From Saposhnikovia divaricata (lineage: Eukaryota; Streptophyta; Magnoliopsida; Apiales; Apiaceae), in NCBI GenBank assembly GCA_036435485.1, contig CM071598.1:182228148-182292147 (forward strand): DNA of 64,000 nucleotides. Direction: 5' to 3'. The translations under genes were made by a program, and so were the position numbers. This document shows positions 11,001-19,474 of this stretch, piece by piece (the stretch's first letter is position 1; each line of letters starts with the position of its first letter). The notes beneath the pieces are model-generated. The model saw only the letters and a program-made list of their open reading frames with translations. It was not told the origin of the DNA and did no database searches.

Positions 11001-12858
11001 TGAGAAGGTGCTGAGCAATTTTTGTGAACTCAGGGATCTGATCCACAACTAAGCTTTGAAGTGCTTCAACCGTCAATTGTGGTGGAACAGACCCTGATCC
11101 TGAAGCACTGTCATGTTGCACAGGCTTCAGCCATTGAGACAAAAAGTTAGAGCTAGAGCTAGGCTTGCTAGGCTCCTCAGTTACAGATGCAACTTCTGCA
11201 ACCGGATGAACAGACTCTACTACTGCTGTCTCCACAGAAGTGGGATGAGTTACAACAGTAGTTGACACAGGCACAGAGTCTCTAGTAAGAACTAGTGAAT
11301 CCTCTGTGTTTGTGATGGTGTCATTAGGATATGCCCCAGCATGCATTCCCTGACCATCCAAATGTGGTACCTGGGTGGTGAGCAAGGTGTCATGCACCAA
11401 GTCACTTGAATTCATTGGCTCATCAAAGGAAAAGAATTCTTGATGATCAATGCCTTGCTCCTCAATTGCTTGAGTTGCAGGCTCCAAAGAAATATGAGTG
11501 GTAGATTCTGAAAGAGAAGAGTGTTGTAGACAAGATTTTGGCAACTCCCCCTGAGAAATAGAGGGAGTTTCAGTTATGATGTGCTCTCCACTCAGTGTTG
11601 TGCCAGCCTTATCACTCCCTTGTGCTGACTCTTTACAGATAGGTGCATTGGGGAGGATGCTTGATTCTATAGATGCATCCTGTTGAGAGGATACATCTAG
11701 TGAGCTGTGTGCCCCTGATTTTACAACTTCAGCCATTTGAGTGACTGAAGAGGTGGTTTTAGACTTCTTCTTCTTCTTTAGGCTTATGATAGGTAACTCA
11801 GGTTTCTCACTTTCTAACCCTAGTTCTACAGCCAAGGCTGCTTCAGTTAAGATTTCTAAAGGTTCAGAAGCAACCTGTTTTCTCTTCTTTTTACTAACAT
11901 CACCCTTTTGAGAGGATGATGCAGTTGGCTCTTTGCTGGATAGAGTGTTTGGCTGAGGGGGTTGGTTAGCAGGCCTTGGGTTAGCACTTTGTTCTCCTTG
12001 CTTAGGCTGTGCTAACTGTGATTTTGAATCAAATATTGGCATGTTGTGGGGGTAAGACCTAAACAAACCCTCCATGTGGGGAGTTATGCTAAGTCTTACA
12101 TCCACATCATTCCTAGTCTCCAAATTACCAAAAATGAGTTTGGTCATGGACCTAGGATAGCCTATTTTACTCTTATCTACTCCAGGCAATTCAATCAATG
12201 AAGCATTTTTAAAGTTAAGTACTGATTGAATAAAGCGAGGAAAGAAAATTTCATTACCTCTCTTGGCTGTGGTCTGACCAAGTCTCCCATAGAGTTCCTG
12301 TAGGATGAGAAGTCCAACATCTATCTTTCTCCCATGAGCCAAGGCATAGGCAAGCTGCTGCACGGGTGTACTAATCTGATCAAAGCTTGATTTCCGTGCA
12401 GTGAATACTTGAAGGAGTGTAGCAAATACAAAGCTCCATTCTTTCCTCAAGAACTTCCTATTCAACTTTCCCAGCTTGATAGTATCAGAGTAGTTGATGA
12501 AGTCAAAGAATTCTTCCAACTCATCATTGGAGGCCAGAGCATCATACGTCTCTTGCTGCATATCCAAGGCTTGATTCATGTCTGTAGTGGTGATAGTGAT
12601 ATCCTCTCCTTGAATCTTGCAGTGAACAATATAAGAGGTGATAGCATTCTCAAGAGCGATGACCTCCACAGTAGCAGTCCTCCAGAATTGTTCCAATAGA
12701 TCTATGTACAGAGTTGGGTTGGCTGAGAGCGCACTCTTGATGTATGATTCAGACAACCACCGAACAAAGCACTTGAAATTGGCATTCGGTGCTTCCACAT
12801 CACTGGAGATTGCGATGAAATTAGTTTGGGATGGTATGGTGAGTTGAGTGTTTGCCAT
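8080..12858 (-). CDS. Extra ORF of the Copia, downstream of pol (1592 aa)
   Basis: A single open frame with ATG at 12858. The N-terminal ~230 residues (including SALSANPTLYIDLLEQFWRTA and FFPRFIQSVLNF) resemble a domain I recall from predicted proteins of Asteraceae retrotransposons. The middle is Ser/Thr/Pro-rich and disordered-looking. Residues of about 830-880 look like coiled coil (VDTLEKEVVSLHKSNAHL). At about 1205-1260 there is a very charged Lys/Asp block. The C-terminus is helical and charged, ending in REKEYDEFQAKAMERE. No clear signal peptide or transmembrane segment is visible, so calling it an envelope protein would be unsupported. Position matches the extra 3' ORF of Sireviruses. 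Function unknown. It is intact although pol is broken. Confidence 0.8.
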   Translation of the reverse strand: MANTQLTIPSQTNFIAISSDVEAPNANFKCFVRWLSESYIKSALSANPTLYIDLLEQFWRTATVEVIALENAITSYIVHCKIQGEDITITTTDMNQALDMQQETYDALASNDELEEFFDFINYSDTIKLGKLNRKFLRKEWSFVFATLLQVFTARKSSFDQISTPVQQLAYALAHGRKIDVGLLILQELYGRLGQTTAKRGNEIFFPRFIQSVLNFKNASLIELPGVDKSKIGYPRSMTKLIFGNLETRNDVDVRLSITPHMEGLFRSYPHNMPIFDSKSQLAQPKQGEQSANPRPANQPPQPNTLSSKEPTASSSQKGDVSKKKRKQVASEPLEILTEAALAVELGLESEKPELPIISLKKKKKSKTTSSVTQMAEVVKSGAHSSLDVSSQQDASIESSILPNAPICKESAQGSDKAGTTLSGEHIITETPSISQGELPKSCLQHSSLSESTTHISLEPATQAIEEQGIDHQEFFSFDEPMNSSDLVHDTLLTTQVPHLDGQGMHAGAYPNDTITNTEDSLVLTRDSVPVSTTVVTHPTSVETAVVESVHPVAEVASVTEEPSKPSSSSNFLSQWLKPVQHDSASGSGSVPPQLTVEALQSLVVDQIPEFTKIAQHLLTANMPNPDYEAILLCHKEDVELQKEKIIDETERDGNIDAWLQGTNSIPLSEGLQYLREEYITSLGSNAKSLNPTDVFEAVNDSYKGILKAAHYLGKGLKTEINEVCSATTKEVHEIKRTFDAKFPQLETVLKDIRTCNATCTRMDNGLAILKDAVTGLGHKFQSLSDQTTDANAMLRTLFANQYGDKLVTEVPVHEMSRFEVQRLKDQSLSGFKANELFIKVDTLEKEVVSLHKSNAHLTDTVTTLTEQLNTQATTTADVLLHQQSMLSAMMKHMGLPLPDESSTPKVSPTVPVSVNKPKGEKRISKNSNPKGERPLEKGIKITEGGHQRTLKSTTHVPGKGKDKVDEPPTSLPVVTLPTVHITTPDGQRQSITTTVVAGSMPSDKPQISISKSAKPVEVKVVTEAKLQEIANSNVYHDDAFLELLKVSREQAGDALLYHESLKSQIDCLTVVPRRLNDLWLKEILMVGKNKIWHLTINTLQSLKHSEVNVLLGLIEKGNENNKSLHDELRNGQPSRLPEVFTDPRTIIYQAGTRIEDIKQLVIPKHLTPQNKNLIIAIIEKLIKKKGSRTAEELEAISYLRSYIATGIVSETAKFNPSKDQDKDEDKSDGRRRHHRSNKGDEDKKKKKDDEKRKNDDDQGKGSERKSGRQQASGIADSNLTTTQDSKSRVNAASSDLSKFASMASATVLPPQEEKKIQVKKPSVCFKKQTANGILQWSTNKGHILLPSNHVKRIKFKQAARKSKPTTSKTLTIYPGLKLQPLDEDYDVDQLQFLQAQRIYHVAIVDNCLEIKYSDGREEKFKQGGCQHWGKLYDIERIIALLSSEDKVERVWKLELIDFVKMKRDHEEKVRKECFEKWLAREKEIERLESEAEKLRKKGLCRVQFNPYLVKYRRRNGNQVNIRMNLLNHYPANILEPVLEDFKDSILLEELDAMAEIIKAMDENTRKEKERREKEYDEFQAKAMERESKDNG

Positions 12859-13691
12859 TTGGGTAGAAAAGAAAAGAGAATTAGGATTGAAGAAGAAATT
12901 CGCAGTTAGGGTTTTTCAGAGGTTTCAGGAGTTGAGATGCTTGAGAAATCGAACGAAAAGAAATGAATAGTTGTGAAGTTGTATATATAAATGTCTTGAG
13001 TTGTCGATAGATAAGTGTTCTGTAGCGACAAGTCATTCGAGAAGTATGAAACAACTATTCGAGAAGTCAAGAAAGGCTTATTCGATATCTCAGGCAGTTT
13101 TTAACTCACAGCTGGCAGTGATTTAACTCAGAAAATAATTCAAAGTTAAGAATATATTTTTATGAGTGAAATGAAGGTTTGAATATAAATCCAAAAAGCG
13201 ATTAAGTGTCAGCGAAAAATCAGCCTTTTCAAATGATTCGATAACTCAAATGCAGTATTCGAGAACTCTATCATTAGAGAACTAAAATACTCTATTCGAG
13301 AACTCAAAGTGTGCTATTCGATTTCTCTAAAAGACACTATTCGAGAACTCAAGAGGGTTCTAGATAGGCCTATTCGAGAACTCGAGCCAAGACATAACAA
13401 TGAACCATTCGAGAAGTCTGACTTATCGAACTATACTTTTCACTCATAAAATTCAATTTTCACTATCTTTTAAAATTTACCAGAAATATTCACTGAAGAA
13501 TATTCTACTAAATTAAATAGTGATTATCTCAAAATTTCACAGAAATTTCAAGCTAAAGATGTATGATTTTCAACATATGCAGCATTGTGGAATATTTATA
13601 AATCATAATCCAGCCAATACTTACTTTAAAAATATTGAGCATTCGATAAGGTAAGTATTTACTGCTACAACAATCTAGTTGATATATTCAC
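12859..13691 (-). other. Copia spacer between RT and ORF3, rich in TTCGAGAA motifs
   Basis: An 833-bp non-coding gap inside the element. Between about 13030 and 13420, TTCGAGAA occurs seven times, usually as attcgagaact or attcgagaagt, along with TTCGATATCTC-type relatives. It could hold a splice acceptor or internal promoter for ORF3; that is inference. Confidence 0.6.
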
Positions 13692-15368
13692 TTAGCCAGA
13701 ATTTGAAGAATTCAGCATTCCAATCTCACTAACCAACCTTGTGAAGGTGGCTTCATCTAGTGGCTTAGTGAATATGTCAGCTAGTTGTTTTTCTGTGGGA
13801 ACATAATGTAACTCAATGGTTCCATTAGTTGCATGCTCCCTTATGAAGTGATATCTGATGTCAATGTGCTTTGTCCTAGAATGATTGACAGGATTGGCAA
13901 CTATAGAGATTGCACTTGTGTTGTCACACATGATAGGAATTCTTTCCAACACAAGTCCATAATCTCTAAGTTGGTTTCTAATCCAAAGCACTTGAGCACA
14001 GCAACTTCCAGCAGCTATGTATTCAGCTTCAGCTGTGGAAGTTGACACAGATTGTTGCTTCTTGCTGTACCAAGAGACTAACCTTTGTCCAAGAAACTGG
14101 CAGCTACCTGATGTGCTTTTCCTATCCACTCTGCATCCAGCATAATCAGCATCAGAATAACCAACCAGATTGAACCCTGTGTCCTTAGGATACCATAACC
14201 CCAAGTTTGGTGTGCCTTTCAGATATTTGAAGATCCTTTTTATTGCTATCATGTGTGATTCCTTTGGGTTTGATTGAAACCTTGCACATAAGCATGTAGC
14301 AAACATGATATCTGGCCTACTAGCAGTGAGGTAGAGTAGAGAACCAACCATGCCTCTGTAAATTGAGATATCTACCTTTTTGCCCTTAGCATCATCATCT
14401 AACTTGGTGGCAGTGGCCATGGGTGTCTTCGCAGGTGAGCATTCTTCCAAATCAAATTTCTTCAGTAAATCTTTAATGTATTTGGTTTGACTTATAAAAA
14501 TGCCATCCTTCCTTTGACTAACTTGCAGTCCAAGAAAGAATATTAATTCTCCCATCATACTCATCTCATATCTGCTTTGCATGAGCTTAGAGAATTTTTC
14601 ACACAGCTTCTCATTTGTAGAGCCAAATATGATATCATCCACATAGATTTGAACTAGGATAATATCATCATCATGTTTCTTGTAGAACAGTGTCTTGTCC
14701 AGTGTGCCTCTAGTGAATTGATTCTCCAGTAGAAATTGTGATAGTGTGTCATACCATGCCCTAGGAGCTTGCTTGAGTCCATACAATGCTTCAAGTAATC
14801 TGTAGACAAAGTGGGGAAACTGTGGATCCTCAAAGCCAGGTGGTTGTTGCACATATACTTCTTCTTCCAACTCCCCATTCAGGAATGCACTCTTGACATC
14901 CATTTGATAGACCTTGAAATTAGAATGTGCAGCAAATGCCAAGAAAATTCTGATGGCTTCTAGTCTAGCAACAGGGGCAAAGGTCTCATCATAGTCAATA
15001 CCTTCCTGTTGAGAGTATCCTTTTGCAACCAACCTTGCTTTGTTCCTTATGACTACACCATTTTCATCCATCTTATTCCTTAGAACCCATTTAGTTCCAA
15101 CAACGGTTCTATCCTTTGGTGCAGGCACTAGTTCCCATACTTTGCTCCTTTCAAATTGATTTAGCTCCTCTTGCATAGCAATTATCCAGTCAGGATCCAA
15201 CAATGCATCATCAAGTTTCTTAGGCTCAACTTGGGATAGAAAGCAGCCATAGAGACATTCATTTATAGTTGCTCTCCTTGTCCTTACTCCTGCATTTGGA
15301 TTTCCAATTATCTGATCTGCAGTGTGTGATCTATCCCATTTCCTTGTATGTTCAGATTGATTTCTCAT
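13692..15368 (-). CDS. pol: Copia reverse transcriptase - RNase H segment of pol
   Basis: 558 codons from the first in-frame ATG; the homologous frame continues upstream to the break at about 15412. RT starts near LVPAPKDRTVVGTKWV and carries the VYQMDVKSAFLNG region and the catalytic YVDDIIFGS. RNase H follows, with YSDADYAG (Asp), STAEAEYIA (Glu), CDNTSAI (Asp) and KHIDIRYHFIRE (Asp), then LADIFTKPL. This is the standard Copia pol C-terminus. No internal stops. It is in a different frame from the integrase ORF. A 1-nt length change in the G run at 15412-15418 would account for the break. Confidence 0.92.
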   Translation of the reverse strand: MRNQSEHTRKWDRSHTADQIIGNPNAGVRTRRATINECLYGCFLSQVEPKKLDDALLDPDWIIAMQEELNQFERSKVWELVPAPKDRTVVGTKWVLRNKMDENGVVIRNKARLVAKGYSQQEGIDYDETFAPVARLEAIRIFLAFAAHSNFKVYQMDVKSAFLNGELEEEVYVQQPPGFEDPQFPHFVYRLLEALYGLKQAPRAWYDTLSQFLLENQFTRGTLDKTLFYKKHDDDIILVQIYVDDIIFGSTNEKLCEKFSKLMQSRYEMSMMGELIFFLGLQVSQRKDGIFISQTKYIKDLLKKFDLEECSPAKTPMATATKLDDDAKGKKVDISIYRGMVGSLLYLTASRPDIMFATCLCARFQSNPKESHMIAIKRIFKYLKGTPNLGLWYPKDTGFNLVGYSDADYAGCRVDRKSTSGSCQFLGQRLVSWYSKKQQSVSTSTAEAEYIAAGSCCAQVLWIRNQLRDYGLVLERIPIMCDNTSAISIVANPVNHSRTKHIDIRYHFIREHATNGTIELHYVPTEKQLADIFTKPLDEATFTRLVSEIGMLNSSNSG

Positions 15369-15403
15369 CCTTGATGTTGCTTCATCATTTAGATCATGAT
15401 CAT

Positions 15404-16888
15404 CTACATTTCCCCCCCTGTGAAGTCGTCACTCCTCACAGGTGTATCTTGGATGCTTGTTTCTTCATTGTTGGTTGACACAGGTTCTTCATTCACTTGA
15501 GTTTGTTGGATTATGAGTTCAGATTCACTTTCAATCTCCTCATCAGAATCATCTAGATTGTCAAACTTCAAGGGATCTTTATCTTCATCATTGGCTTCTT
15601 CTAATCCAGGTAGTTTGCTGTCATCAAATGTTACATCTGTGCTCTCCATTACTTTCTTTTGACAAATGACATAAACTTTGTATGCAATTCTTTCCATAGA
15701 ATAGCCAAGAAAGATTCCTTCAAATGCCTTTGCATCAAACTTTCCAACATATTCTGAATTATCTTTTAGCACAAAGCACTTGCTTCCAAAAGTATGAACA
15801 TACTTTAGAGTAGGCTTCTTTCCAGTCATCAAGTTGTAAGGTGTCTTTCCAGTGTTTTTGTTGATGAGGGTTCTGTTTTGGATGTAGCATGCAGTGCTCA
15901 CAGCCTCAGCCCAAAAACATGTAGGCATCTTTGCATCAAGTAGCATTGTTCTAGCAGCCTCTATCAGAGTCCTATTCTTTCTCTCAACAACTCCATTTTG
16001 TTGTGGAGTCCTTGGAGCTGAGAATTGTTGAGAAATACCATTTTCTTTGCAGAATGCTCCAAGCATGGCATTTCTGAATTCTGTCCCATTATCACTTCTT
16101 AATGCAATCACACTTGCATTTATGGCCTTTGCTTCTTTGTCAACTTTCTTTATGTGCTCAATGATTACTTGTGGAGCCTCATCCTTTGATGCCAGAAATT
16201 CTACCCATGTATACCTTGTAAAATCATCAACCATCACTAGAGCATACTTCTTCCTTCCTAGTGACATAATATTGACAGGCCCAAACAAATCCATATGAAT
16301 CAGTTGCAGGGGCTTGGTTATAGATGTCACTGTTTTTGACTTGTGGCTTGATCTTTTCATTTTTCCCTTTTGACACGCCTCACACACTCCTTCTTGACAG
16401 AATTCAAGTGTGGGCATGCCTCTCACCAACTCCCTTTTGACTAGGGAATTAATGGCTTTGAAGTTCAGGTGTGATAGCTTCTTGTGCCACAGCCAACTGT
16501 CTTCATTTGATGCTTTTGAGTAGAAGCAACAAATTGTGTCCTTGCTTGCAGAGTCCATATTGGCTACAAACAGGCTTCCCTTCCTTACTCCAGACAGAGC
16601 AAAATCACCAGTCTTCTTGTGGGTGATCAAACATTCATCTTTCTCAAAGTTCACTTTGAAGCCTCTGTCAGTGAATTGACCAACACTCAGTAGATTATGC
16701 TTGAGCCCCTTGACCAGTGCTACATTCTCAATGATGACATTTCCAATTTCCAACTTGCCATATCCCAGTGTGTTGCCAATGCTGTCATCTCCAAAAGCAA
16801 CCATTGGGCCAGCCTTTTCCTCATACTGTGATAGCAGGGCCATATCACCAGTCATATGATTTGAGCATCCACTGTCCAAAATCCACAT
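15404..16888 (-). CDS. pol: Copia protease - integrase segment of pol
   Basis: 494 codons. The protease active site is at the very start (WILDSGCSNHMTG; DSG catalytic motif). The integrase has its zinc-binding H...H...C..C module (WHKKLSHLNF...CEACQKGK). The D,D,E residues are seen in LIHMDLFGPV, ALRSDNGTEF and NGVVERKNRTLIE. Upstream in this frame a TAA lies at 16898-16900, just before the ATG. Gag ends at 16930 in yet another frame, so gag and pol are not one open frame here. The ORF ends prematurely after a GGG-GGG-GAA stretch (frame break). Confidence 0.92.
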   Translation of the reverse strand: MWILDSGCSNHMTGDMALLSQYEEKAGPMVAFGDDSIGNTLGYGKLEIGNVIIENVALVKGLKHNLLSVGQFTDRGFKVNFEKDECLITHKKTGDFALSGVRKGSLFVANMDSASKDTICCFYSKASNEDSWLWHKKLSHLNFKAINSLVKRELVRGMPTLEFCQEGVCEACQKGKMKRSSHKSKTVTSITKPLQLIHMDLFGPVNIMSLGRKKYALVMVDDFTRYTWVEFLASKDEAPQVIIEHIKKVDKEAKAINASVIALRSDNGTEFRNAMLGAFCKENGISQQFSAPRTPQQNGVVERKNRTLIEAARTMLLDAKMPTCFWAEAVSTACYIQNRTLINKNTGKTPYNLMTGKKPTLKYVHTFGSKCFVLKDNSEYVGKFDAKAFEGIFLGYSMERIAYKVYVICQKKVMESTDVTFDDSKLPGLEEANDEDKDPLKFDNLDDSDEEIESESELIIQQTQVNEEPVSTNNEETSIQDTPVRSDDFTGGEM

Positions 16889-16929
16889 GACCTTCTTTTA
16901 ACTTTCTTTGCCCTGCAAACACAAAAGTA

Positions 16930-19431
16930 TTACTTCTCCTTTGGTACCCAAACGAGTTTGGGTCCATGTGACTTAGTGACAGTTTTATCAAAATCAGCAT
17001 GCTTATCAGTTTTCTTGATGTTGGTCTTCTTGTCACTGTTGGGAGTCTTAGAATCAGGGTTCTTAGACTTAGGTGACAGAGGTACCTTCCTAACTTTAGG
17101 AGGACTTAAAGACTTTGTCCTTGTGTAGTGTGTGTGAACATTATGATTGATACAGCCCTCCATGAATTGTCTTCTCAAATTAAAACAACTAGTCATCACA
17201 TTCATGTTACATGGCATACAATCAAGTTTATCACAGAAATGAGAGTCTCTATGTCTTAAAGGCACAGAGCAATCATAGAATGGTTTAGCAACACTACCAG
17301 ATAGTTTCTTGCAAGCATGAGTCAAATGATTAGAGCTAAAACAGTTTTGACAAACTTTCCTAGGGGCATTTGGCACATAAGCATAGTTGTTATCTTTGTT
17401 TATCCCTAATTTGCCATTCCTGTTTGGTCTCTTATTAGTCACTTTCTTCTTAGTCTCATAATTTCCAGCTGAAACAAAATTTACAGATTTCTCAAGTCTA
17501 GGTCTACCTCCTACTGGCTCCTTGGCTTTGGTTTTGACATTCTTACTCTCAGAGGATGCTTGTTGTTCATTTGATTGTGCCTCATCTTCATCCTCCAACA
17601 TTTGCTTGATGAGTAAGGCATCCTCATCAATCTCAAGTGTTGGTGTTTTAAATACTGGATTCTCAGTCTTTTTCAAAACCTGAGGCACCTCCTCTTGAAC
17701 AACAATGTCATCTTCAATGACTGCATAGCCTTTCCTCTGTTTAAGAGTGTCATAATCAAGTCCAATGGCAGCCTTAGGTCTAGCTAGATTTTTCTCATGA
17801 TAAGACTGCAATAGACTAGAGGAATTCTTAAATGTTTTCAACTTAAATTCATTTTCAGCTAATTCATCCCTAAGAGCTTTCTCAACTTGACTAGCACATA
17901 GAACTTTGTTCTTTAGATACTCAATCTCTTGTTTAAGATTTTCTATTTGCACAGTAGTTAGCTCTAGTTCCTCATTTCTCTTATTTAACAGTTCATTCCT
18001 AGTAGACAGTTTAGCAATCTCTTCATTAGCAGCAGTCATACTAGTATGAATGTTAAACATCTCAACGGATAGTTGTTCAACCAAAGATTTATATTCAGAA
18101 ACAGACATGTCTATGGTAGTGAGAGATGGTACCTGTGAGTCTGATGCAGATGGTTCTTCCTTGGAATTGGCCATCAAGGCATAGTTGCAGAATTCTTGTT
18201 CTTCCCCATCACTATCAGAATCATCCCAACACTTCCCTTCAGCTATGTAAGCCTTACCTGGTGTCTGCTTCTTTAGAAGGGCCTCATACTTAGCTTCAAG
18301 CTCAAGAAACTCCTTATCCTTCTTTTTAGGCTTCTTGCATTCACTGGCAAAATGCCCTAGGTCATTGCATCTGTAACATCTTACAGATGACCTATCCACA
18401 TAGCTGGTTTTGAATCTGTTCTTGTTTGTTTTCATAGGTGCCTTGCTCTTGTTGAATGAATGATTTTGAGGTCTAGGCTTGAAGGGCTGATTCCTCTTGA
18501 ATCTGATGTTTGGGAATTTTCTAGCCATAAAAGCATATGATGTATTTTCCATGCCATCCAGCTCTTCAAGAGTGTAGAACTCATCTTCTTCCTTGTCATC
18601 AGCAGGTTCAGTCACTACTTCCTCAGTTTCTTCATCATCTACTATCTCTTCTATTCTCAGCTGACTTGCAGATGCTTCCAGATCTTGAATAGATTTGTTG
18701 ACAATCAAGGCACAGGATGTGTTTATCATTCTGCCTTGGTTATCTTGGATAGCCCTCTTTTGAAGCAACTCAAGCTCGTGTGTCTTTAAAACCCCATAGA
18801 GCACATCATACGTGACTTTGTTCAAATCTCTTTCTCTTAGGGATATGACCCTTTGCTCTAGATGGTTTGGTGACGATAGTAGAAACTTCATATTTAATTC
18901 CTTAGTGCTGTAAACCTTCCCATTCATTTGGAGCTCAGTCACCAGCTTGTGAAATCTTTCAAACATATCAGTGATACTTTCCTTGGGCTGTGCCATGAAC
19001 GCCTCATACTGTGTGACCAGTATCTGTTTCTTATTTTCTCTTACCTCCTCTGTCCCTTCACATAACACCTCGATGTGATTCCACATGTCCTTGGCTGATC
19101 TGCATGATGCTACGTTGGCAAACATCGACATATCCAAGGAGTCTATGATTAACAACATGAGGTGGCTGTCTAGGGCAATCTTTTCCTTCTCTGAGTCCGT
19201 CCATTTGGATGGCTCTTTTGGAACGTATGATCTAGGAATGACTACTGCGCCCACTGTGGATTCAGCAACTTCTTGTTGTGGTATGAATGGACCATTCTTG
19301 AGAATGTCAGGGTAGAGAGGATTGGCAGCTTTGAAGAACAACAGCATTTTTATTTTCCAGAGGTTGTAATTCTCTTTGTCGAACTTAGGGACCTTTACCG
19401 TACCTGTAGTCTTTGGTGTATTCGAACTCAT
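16930..19431 (-). CDS. gag: Copia gag polyprotein
   Basis: 833 codons with ATG at 19431, 44 bp inside the 5' LTR. The N-terminal copia-type gag domain is visible (FDKENYNLWKIKMLLFF, then a UBN2-like helical region). There are two CCHC zinc knuckles: CYRCNDLGHFASEC near residue 352 and CQNCFSSNHLTHAC near 695. A long coiled-coil stretch lies between them (about 455-545). The C-terminus is Lys/Ser/Pro-rich. At 833 aa it is much longer than a typical Copia gag, in keeping with Sirevirus-type gags. Intact. Confidence 0.9.
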   Translation of the reverse strand: MSSNTPKTTGTVKVPKFDKENYNLWKIKMLLFFKAANPLYPDILKNGPFIPQQEVAESTVGAVVIPRSYVPKEPSKWTDSEKEKIALDSHLMLLIIDSLDMSMFANVASCRSAKDMWNHIEVLCEGTEEVRENKKQILVTQYEAFMAQPKESITDMFERFHKLVTELQMNGKVYSTKELNMKFLLSSPNHLEQRVISLRERDLNKVTYDVLYGVLKTHELELLQKRAIQDNQGRMINTSCALIVNKSIQDLEASASQLRIEEIVDDEETEEVVTEPADDKEEDEFYTLEELDGMENTSYAFMARKFPNIRFKRNQPFKPRPQNHSFNKSKAPMKTNKNRFKTSYVDRSSVRCYRCNDLGHFASECKKPKKKDKEFLELEAKYEALLKKQTPGKAYIAEGKCWDDSDSDGEEQEFCNYALMANSKEEPSASDSQVPSLTTIDMSVSEYKSLVEQLSVEMFNIHTSMTAANEEIAKLSTRNELLNKRNEELELTTVQIENLKQEIEYLKNKVLCASQVEKALRDELAENEFKLKTFKNSSSLLQSYHEKNLARPKAAIGLDYDTLKQRKGYAVIEDDIVVQEEVPQVLKKTENPVFKTPTLEIDEDALLIKQMLEDEDEAQSNEQQASSESKNVKTKAKEPVGGRPRLEKSVNFVSAGNYETKKKVTNKRPNRNGKLGINKDNNYAYVPNAPRKVCQNCFSSNHLTHACKKLSGSVAKPFYDCSVPLRHRDSHFCDKLDCMPCNMNVMTSCFNLRRQFMEGCINHNVHTHYTRTKSLSPPKVRKVPLSPKSKNPDSKTPNSDKKTNIKKTDKHADFDKTVTKSHGPKLVWVPKEK

Positions 19432-19456
19432 GATCGTTTTCTGTTTAGATTAAACA

Positions 19457-19472
19457 GCCTGCTCTGATACCA
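19457..19472 (-). promoter_or_regulatory. Copia primer-binding site (initiator tRNA-Met type)
   Basis: Two bases past the 5' LTR the minus strand reads TGGTATCAGAGCAGGC. This is the usual Copia/Sirevirus complement to the 3' end of initiator tRNA-Met. Confidence 0.88.
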
Positions 19473-19474
19473 CT

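Noticed and set aside
8080..12858. Calling the extra Copia ORF an envelope gene
   Set aside because: No signal peptide, fusion segment or membrane anchor visible; position alone is not enough.
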